Of a stretch of DNA of 64,000 bases, positions 59,222-64,000 are shown in pieces. The notes beneath the pieces were generated by a model. It was not told the DNA's origin. It made no database searches and was given only the letters and a program-made list of their open reading frames with translations. Position numbers and translations under genes: made by a program. This stretch comes from Methylobacterium sp. NMS14P (GTDB taxonomy: Bacteria > Pseudomonadota > Alphaproteobacteria > Rhizobiales > Beijerinckiaceae): the NCBI RefSeq assembly GCF_028583545.1, contig NZ_CP087106.1:4274501-4338500 (forward strand), in the 5' to 3' direction. The first letter of the stretch is position 1; each line of letters starts with the position of its first letter.

Positions 59222-60397
59222 ATGAAGGCATTGTGCTGGCACGGCCGCAACGACATCCGCTGCGACACGGTCCCGGATCCGGTCATCGAGGATTCCCGCG
59301 ACGTCATCATCAAGGTGACGAGCTGCGCGATCTGCGGCTCGGACCTGCACCTGATGGACGGCCTGATGCCGACCATGAAGAGCGGCGACGTCCTCGGCCA
59401 CGAGTTCATGGGCGAGGTCGTCGAGGTCGGGCAGGGCTTCACCAAGTTCAAGAAGGGCGACCGGATCGTCGTGCCCTTCAACATCAATTGCGGGGAATGC
59501 CGGCAGTGCAAGCTCGGCAACTTCTCTGTCTGCGAGCGGTCGAACCGCAACGCCGAGATGGCGGCCGCGCAGTTCGGCTACCCGACCGCCGGCCTGTTCG
59601 GCTACTCGCACCTCACCGGCGGCTACGCGGGCGGCCAGGCCGAGTACGTGCGCGTGCCCATGGCGGACGTCGCGCCCATGAAGGTGCCGGACGGCATGGA
59701 CGACGAATCTGTCCTGTTCCTCACCGACATCCTGCCGACCGGCTGGCAGGGCGCCGAGCACTGCGAGATCCGGGGTGGCGAGACGATCGCGGTCTGGGGC
59801 ACCGGCCCGGTCGGCATCTTCGCGATCCAGTCGGCGAAGATCATGGGAGCCGGGCGGATCATCGCCATCGAGACCGTGCCCGAGCGGATCGAGCTCGCCC
59901 GGAAGGCCGGCGCCACCGACGTCATCGACTTCATGAACGAGGACGTGTTCGAGCGGATCAAGGAGATCACCAAGGGCCAGGGCGCCGACGGCGTGATCGA
60001 CTGCGTCGGCATGGAGGCGAGCGCCGGTCACGGCGGCCTCACCGGCATGCTGTCAACGGTGCAGGAGAAGCTCACCGCCACCGAGCGGCCCTACGCGCTG
60101 GCCGAGGCCATCAAGGCCGTCCGCCCCTGCGGGATCGTCTCGGTGCCCGGCGTCTACGGCGGGCCGATCCCGGTCAACATGGGGTCGATCGTCCAGAAGG
60201 GCCTGACCCTCAAGAGCGGCCAGACCCACGTGAAGCGCTACCTCGAGCCGCTGACCAAGCTGATCCAGGAGGGCAAGATCGACATGACCTCCCTGATCAC
60301 CCACCGCTCGCAGGACCTCGCGGAGGGGCCGGACCTCTACAAGACCTTCCGCGACAAGAAGGACGGCTGCGTGAAGGTGGTGTTCCACCTGAACTGA
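59222..60397 (+). CDS. Zinc-dependent alcohol dehydrogenase (FdhA/threonine DH-like)
   Basis: A 391-residue medium-chain dehydrogenase. Catalytic zinc ligands are in CGSDLH (C38) and GHEF (H60, E61); structural zinc is bound by CGECRQCKLGNFSVC near 98-112. The NAD(P) loop VWGTGPVGIFA lies near 190-200. Length and the long insert after the zinc loop resemble glutathione-independent formaldehyde dehydrogenase and related enzymes, which is plausible in a methylotroph, but the substrate cannot be proven. Start ATG 59,222 after GGAGAGACG. It stands alone. Confidence 0.88.
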   Translation: MKALCWHGRNDIRCDTVPDPVIEDSRDVIIKVTSCAICGSDLHLMDGLMPTMKSGDVLGHEFMGEVVEVGQGFTKFKKGDRIVVPFNINCGECRQCKLGNFSVCERSNRNAEMAAAQFGYPTAGLFGYSHLTGGYAGGQAEYVRVPMADVAPMKVPDGMDDESVLFLTDILPTGWQGAEHCEIRGGETIAVWGTGPVGIFAIQSAKIMGAGRIIAIETVPERIELARKAGATDVIDFMNEDVFERIKEITKGQGADGVIDCVGMEASAGHGGLTGMLSTVQEKLTATERPYALAEAIKAVRPCGIVSVPGVYGGPIPVNMGSIVQKGLTLKSGQTHVKRYLEPLTKLIQEGKIDMTSLITHRSQDLAEGPDLYKTFRDKKDGCVKVVFHLN

Positions 60398-60510
60398 GTC
60401 GTCGGCGCCCCGGCCGCGGATCGGCCGGGGCGCTCCCTCCGTCCGGCTGGCCGCGGCGTCCCGGAACCGTGTAGAGCCGGCGCCGTGCTCACCGACCGCC
60501 CGGGACGTCC

Positions 60511-61179
60511 ATGTGCAATCTCTACAGCCTGCGGACCGGCCCGGCGGACCTGCGCCGGGCCTTCGCGATCGCGGAGGATCGCACCGGAAACCTCCCGCTG
60601 TTGCCGGCTATCTTTCCCGACCAGCTGGCGCCGGTGGTCCTGAACGGCGCGACCGGCCGGGACCTCGCGATGATGCGCTGGGGCATGCCGGGGCCGAAGG
60701 CGTTCGGCGAGCATCCGATCACCAACGTGCGCAACGTCGCGAGCCCGCACTGGCGGCCCTGGCTCGGGGTCGCCCATCGCTGCCTCGTGCCGGTCACCGC
60801 CTTCAGCGAGTACGCCGACACCAAGCCGCGCAAGACGCCGGTCTGGTTCGCCCTCGACGAGGACCGGCCGCTCTTCGCCTTCGCGGGGATCTGGCGGCCC
60901 TGGACCGGCGTGCGGGGCACGAAGCGCGAGAACCCCGACCGGGTCGCGGAGGAGCACCGGCTCTTCGCCTTCCTGACCACGGAGGCGAACGGCGTCGTCG
61001 GGCCGATCCATCCCAAGGCGATGCCGGTGCTGCTCACGAAACCGGAGGAGTGGGCGACCTGGCTGGAGGCGCCGACCGCGGAGGCGCTCCGGCTCCAGCG
61101 GCCGCTCCCGGACGCGGCGATGCGCGAGGTCACCCGCGGCGCGCGCTCGGACGGGCCGGAGGCCGAATCCGAGGCGTGA
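60511..61179 (+). CDS. yedK: SOS response-associated peptidase (YedK/HMCES)
   Basis: A 222-residue SRAP protein that forms a stable thiazolidine crosslink with abasic sites in single-stranded DNA. The catalytic Cys2 is exposed by removal of Met1 (MCNLYSL). The other conserved residues appear in ITNVRNVASPHWR (Asn), FSEYAD (Glu) and GPIHPKAMPVLL (His). Length matches the family. It protects stalled forks. It stands alone between the alcohol dehydrogenase and the convergent transglycosylase gene. Confidence 0.95.
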   Translation: MCNLYSLRTGPADLRRAFAIAEDRTGNLPLLPAIFPDQLAPVVLNGATGRDLAMMRWGMPGPKAFGEHPITNVRNVASPHWRPWLGVAHRCLVPVTAFSEYADTKPRKTPVWFALDEDRPLFAFAGIWRPWTGVRGTKRENPDRVAEEHRLFAFLTTEANGVVGPIHPKAMPVLLTKPEEWATWLEAPTAEALRLQRPLPDAAMREVTRGARSDGPEAESEA

Positions 61180-61185
61180 CCGGCG

Positions 61186-61944
61186 CTAGCCGCCGGCCGG
61201 CTCGCCGGAGGTTCCGTCGGGCGCGGCCGACCAGCCGCGGGCCCGCCAGCGCGACACCACGGCGGCGTTGAGCCGGGCGATGCGCGCGCGGTGCGCCTCC
61301 CAGAACGACATCGGCTTCGCCGGGATGGCGGCGGCGCGGGTCCGGGGGACGGGGCCCGCCGGCCGCTCGGCGAGACGGAGCGGGCCGGCCGCGCGGGCGC
61401 TCACCCGGACGACGCGCGCCTCCGGGTCGCCGAGGATCGCCTGGGCGCGGGCGCAGTAGAGCTGCGACAGGGGCGACATCGCCTCCGCGCCGTGGCCCGC
61501 CCGGTACTTCATCAGGGCGCGGCAGAGGTCGCCGTCGGCCCGGCGCCACGCCTCGGCGAGGTAGCGGACGCCGTAGCGGACGTTGATCTCCGGCGAGGCC
61601 AGTTCGGCGACGGTGCCGCGGAAGCCGAGCATCGCCGCGGTGGTCGGGCGGACCTGCATCAGCCCGACCTCACCGACGCTGCCGACCACGGTGGGATCGT
61701 AGCCGCTCTCGATCCGCGCGACGGCGTCGGCCACCGCGAGGGGCAGGCCGGTGCCGGCGGCCTCGCGGGCGATGAGCGGCAGGTAGCGGGATCGCGCGTC
61801 GGCGGCGACCGGTGCGGGTGCGGCCGCGGGCGGGACCGGCGGCAGCGCGGCCATGCCGACGGCGTGCACCGCCAGGAAGGTGGCGGGCCGGGCCTGCGCG
61901 GGGGCGGCGCAGGTCAGCAGCAGGAGAAGCAACGGAGCGCGCAT
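61186..61944 (-). CDS. Lytic transglycosylase (SLT domain)
   Basis: A 252-residue exported protein with a signal peptide (about 1-18, TCAAPAQA) and a single SLT domain (about 55-165). The catalytic glutamate lies in VARIESGYDP; GLMQVRPTTAAMLGF and NVRYGVRYLAEAW are the family motifs. It cleaves peptidoglycan with 1,6-anhydro product formation. A basic, proline-containing tail of about 70 residues follows. It stands alone, 6 bases from the convergent yedK stop. Confidence 0.92.
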   Translation of the reverse strand: MRAPLLLLLLTCAAPAQARPATFLAVHAVGMAALPPVPPAAAPAPVAADARSRYLPLIAREAAGTGLPLAVADAVARIESGYDPTVVGSVGEVGLMQVRPTTAAMLGFRGTVAELASPEINVRYGVRYLAEAWRRADGDLCRALMKYRAGHGAEAMSPLSQLYCARAQAILGDPEARVVRVSARAAGPLRLAERPAGPVPRTRAAAIPAKPMSFWEAHRARIARLNAAVVSRWRARGWSAAPDGTSGEPAGG

Positions 61945-62018
61945 CGGCCGCCACGGAGAGGAACCGGGACCTGTCTATCCCGGCCGCCTCAACGAAGCCT
62001 TTCGCCGCGGCGCGACCC

Positions 62019-62279
62019 CTACTGGATGGGCCCGCGGTCCCGCGCCTGCAGCAGCCGCAGGGCCTCGCCCAGGACCGCGTGGAGGTCGGCCGCGCCCTGC
62101 TGGCTCAGCGGCAGGCCGACCCGCTGCCCGTGGATCGTGTCGAGGACCAGCATGGCGAGGTCCTCGCCGATCAGCAGGTTGGATCCCGGCAGGCAGAGCG
62201 GCAGGACGAAATCGCCCTCGATCTCGCCGAGGGCGTCGACCGCGTCCGCGGGCCGGAAGGGCGGTTTCCGCTCGGTCAT
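62019..62279 (-). CDS. Hypothetical small protein
   Basis: An 86-residue acidic, soluble protein (MTERKPPFRPADAVDALGEI...). One segment, LPLSQQGAADLHAVLGEALRLLQ, looks like a helix pair. There is no signal peptide or known motif. The frame has normal codon use, and the ATG at 62,279 is plausible although the upstream GGGGAG is the only ribosome-site candidate. It precedes the SLT gene on the same strand by 74 bases. Confidence 0.6.
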   Translation of the reverse strand: MTERKPPFRPADAVDALGEIEGDFVLPLCLPGSNLLIGEDLAMLVLDTIHGQRVGLPLSQQGAADLHAVLGEALRLLQARDRGPIQ

Positions 62280-62327
62280 CGCTCCCCTCCCCGTCTTCTT
62301 CCCGGCTCCGGTCGCCGACGCGGCGGC

Positions 62328-62618
62328 TCAGCCGCGGTCCGGCATCCGCACCGACCGCACCGTGAGCGTGTCGATCTCCAGCGAGCCGACCTCCAGGGAG
62401 CCGACCCGGGCGCGGCCCACCGAGAGGCGGCCGATCGCGAAGGCGCCGACCGCCACGACGCCGAGGGCCGCGGCCCCGAGGGCCAGCGCGCCCAGGGCCG
62501 ACGCCCCGATCGCCCCCGCGCCGACGGCGCCCGAGCCCAGGATCGCCGTGTCGTGGGACGGGATCACCCCCGTCCCGTCGGGGCGGCTCTGCGCCTCCGG
62601 AACCCTCGAACGCGACAT
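62328..62618 (-). CDS. Small pentad-repeat protein
   Basis: A 96-residue protein. From about residue 28 to 92 it consists of 13 consecutive five-residue units, mostly G-x-x-A/S/L-hydrophobic (GSGAV GAGAI GASAL GALAL GAAAL GVVAV GAFAI GRLSV GRARV GSLEV GSLEI DTLTV RSVRM). This fits a right-handed quadrilateral beta-helix like pentapeptide-repeat proteins, though with glycine instead of the A(D/N)LxX pattern; a membrane-embedded helix is the alternative for the hydrophobic middle. Function unknown. Start ATG 62,618 with a GAGAGG site. Confidence 0.7.
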   Translation of the reverse strand: MSRSRVPEAQSRPDGTGVIPSHDTAILGSGAVGAGAIGASALGALALGAAALGVVAVGAFAIGRLSVGRARVGSLEVGSLEIDTLTVRSVRMPDRG

Positions 62619-62755
62619 GCGGATTCCTCTCCGAGCGGGCGATTGCCGAGCTAGCTATACCCGACGTTAACCGCGTTTTCACGCCGCCCGGGCACGATGG
62701 TCCTCGATCCCGGCCGGCCCGGACCGCGCGTCCGCCGCCAGAGAGGACGTCGCCC

Positions 62756-62977
62756 GTGCAGCACCTGTTCCAGGCCGTCGCGATCTTCGCGTTCGGCTGC
62801 CTGCTGATCCATGCCGGTCGCGCCTATGCCCGGGCGACCACGCTCCTGCTCTCCGCGACGGCGCTGATGCTGAGCGTGACCCTCGGCACCGTGCTCTGCC
62901 AGCGGATCGGCGTCCCGGGGCGCGCCGTCGCGGCCGCCCCGTCCTACACGGTGGCGCTCGGCCGGCCCGCTCCGTAG
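62756..62977 (+). CDS. Hypothetical small membrane protein
   Basis: A 73-residue reading frame with one or two hydrophobic helices (about residues 5-20 and 29-46) and no recognisable domain. It starts with GTG 62,756 after GAGAGGACGTC, a good ribosome site. It lies between two minus-strand genes. It could be an inner-membrane peptide; function unknown. Confidence 0.6.
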   Translation: MQHLFQAVAIFAFGCLLIHAGRAYARATTLLLSATALMLSVTLGTVLCQRIGVPGRAVAAAPSYTVALGRPAP

Positions 62978-63054
62978 AGCCGCGTCCGGTCGGACAGGAT
63001 GCGGCCGAGGCTCGGGACGGCGCCGCGCGGCGGGGCCGCGCCGGTCGAGCAGGA

Positions 63055-64000
63055 TCAGGGCCAGACGCGGATCGCCACCGGGCGGCGCAGCAGGTCGCGG
63101 TCGGAGGTGATCGTGCAGCCCTCCGTGCGCAGGCTCGCGTAGGTCAGCAGCGCCCGGTCGCCGACGTCGTCGAAATTGCGGCCCCGCGCGTCGGGGTCGA
63201 GCAGCGACGGGTAGGCGAGGAGCGGCGCGGTCGCCGCGCACGGGTCGTCGTAGAGGGTCGCGCCCTCGAGCAGCAGGCGCGGGCTGTCCCAGGTGATCAG
63301 GTCGCGCGAGGTCGTCCAGTAGAAGCCCGACCGGGGAAAACCCTCCCCCGCCTTGGCCATGAACACGGCGATCCACGCACCCGTGCCGCGGTGCCGGACG
63401 ACGGCACCGACCGGGCCCGGGAACGGCCCGACCGGCCGGCAGGTCGCCGTGTTCGGGCGGGCGGCCCGGTAGGGGTCCGGGAAGGCTGCGGTGAAGCCGG
63501 TGCCGGTCCAGGCCCGCCAGCGGGTCGGATCGGCCGGGTCGTCGCTGCGGAACAGGCAGACCCCGGCCTCCTGATCGCTGCCCGGCCGGGTCCAGCCGGT
63601 GGTCGAGGCGAGGAAGTACCGCCACGTCCCGTCGGCCACGATGTTCGACGGGTTGAAGAAGCCGCGGTGGCGGCCCTGGTCGACCTCCTGCCGGAACGGC
63701 GCCCCGGCGACCACCGCGGGCGGGCTCTGCCGCCGGAAGCTGCGGCCGCCATCCGTCGAGGCGGCGGCCGTGATCGTGTTGTACCAGCAGGCCATGTAGC
63801 TGGCGGCCGGGCAGCGGCCGGGATGCTCGTTGGCCTGGTACTCGTGGTGGAGGAGCGCGGTCACGCGGCTCCCGTCCTCGGTCCAGGTGGCGGTGATCCA
63901 GGAGCGGTCGTCGTAGGCCGCCGGGTCGGGCTTCTCGCCCGAATCGAGCACCACCGCGCAGTCGATCTTGAGATGCTCGAGGTCGGGACCGCGCAGCGCC
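63055..64000 (-). CDS. Truncated secreted-type hydrolase/sialidase-like protein (5' end outside)
   Basis: The frame is open to the window end, so at least 315 residues of the C-terminal part are seen. Repeated motifs such as STDGGRSF, SRDLITWDSPRLLLEG and RSDDPADPTRWRAW resemble the Asp-box/blade repeats of five-bladed beta-propeller glycosidases and sialidase-like proteins. Paired cysteines (GCTITSD, TATCRPVG, ACWYN) suggest export. No catalytic residue can be named with certainty and no neighbour helps. A signal peptide, if any, lies beyond base 64,000. Confidence 0.6.
   Translation of the reverse strand, partial: ALRGPDLEHLKIDCAVVLDSGEKPDPAAYDDRSWITATWTEDGSRVTALLHHEYQANEHPGRCPAASYMACWYNTITAAASTDGGRSFRRQSPPAVVAGAPFRQEVDQGRHRGFFNPSNIVADGTWRYFLASTTGWTRPGSDQEAGVCLFRSDDPADPTRWRAWTGTGFTAAFPDPYRAARPNTATCRPVGPFPGPVGAVVRHRGTGAWIAVFMAKAGEGFPRSGFYWTTSRDLITWDSPRLLLEGATLYDDPCAATAPLLAYPSLLDPDARGRNFDDVGDRALLTYASLRTEGCTITSDRDLLRRPVAIRVWP

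Noticed and set aside
60222..60236. CACGTGAA-type matches resembling parS halves (for example near 54,970 and 60,228)
   Set aside because: Only half of the palindrome matches and they lie within coding sequence; only 59,082-59,097 is complete.

Overview
The window is a very GC-rich (about 70 percent by eye) alphaproteobacterial chromosome segment. Gene content and protein style fit Rhizobiales, most likely Methylobacterium or a close relative: Omp25-type porin, MucR/Ros regulator, B12-dependent radical SAM proteins of the hopanoid-methylase type, AcuI-type reductase, and the tuf-trpT-secE-nusG-rplKA and rplJL-rpoBC order. The genus is inferred from protein resemblance. No rRNA, insertion sequence, prophage or CRISPR array was seen.

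Layout. 1-12.5 kb: mixed chromosomal genes. These are an SMR/Gdx exporter with a possibly structured leader, a DUF4070-type B12 radical SAM protein, an acyl-CoA dehydrogenase/enoyl-CoA hydratase/SDR operon, the tRNA-modification gene tsaC, a divergent wrbA-LysR pair around an 18-bp palindrome, a GreA/GreB-type factor, an AcuI-like reductase, a repeat-rich secreted protein and a SleB-type cell wall hydrolase. 12.8-29 kb (minus strand): transcription/translation core tuf, tRNA-Trp, secE, nusG, rplK, rplA, then a radical SAM gene resembling hopanoid C-2 methylase HpnP, then rplJ, rplL, rpoB, rpoC. The radical SAM gene splits the usual rplKAJL run; rplJL-rpoBC has its own strong promoter and a leader of about 410 nt.

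29.2-46 kb: an outer-membrane barrel gene, then a large phosphorus-acquisition island. It holds a full carbon-phosphorus lyase set (phnG, H, I, J, a PhnO-like GNAT, K, L, M, N), the regulator phnF, the phosphonate ABC importer phnC, D, E, E, a hexapeptide transferase and a DUF1045 protein of the phosphonate-operon type, a GT21 (ceramide glucosyltransferase/HpnI-like) enzyme, and a PiT phosphate transporter. Four Pho-box-like 7+4+7 direct repeats lie upstream of phnG, phnC, pit and the GT21 gene. The phnG promoter also carries a PhnF-type palindrome over its -10. phnP is absent; the DUF1045 protein has two HxT motifs and may replace it.

46-54.6 kb: a MucR-family regulator, an organic-acid-type MFS/HMG-CoA-lyase-like/CaiB CoA-transferase cluster with a LysR regulator, and a lemA-TPM-TPM operon. 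54.9-59 kb: a tightly overlapped operon of a UGT-type glycosyltransferase, a 3Fe-4S ferredoxin, a ferredoxin reductase and a cytochrome P450, which looks like a self-contained small-molecule oxidation and glycosylation unit. A perfect parS palindrome follows at 59,082, suggesting the segment lies in the origin-proximal half of the chromosome. 59-64 kb: a zinc alcohol dehydrogenase, a YedK/HMCES abasic-site protein, a lytic transglycosylase, three small hypothetical genes (one made of glycine-spaced five-residue repeats) and a truncated exported-type hydrolase at the window end.
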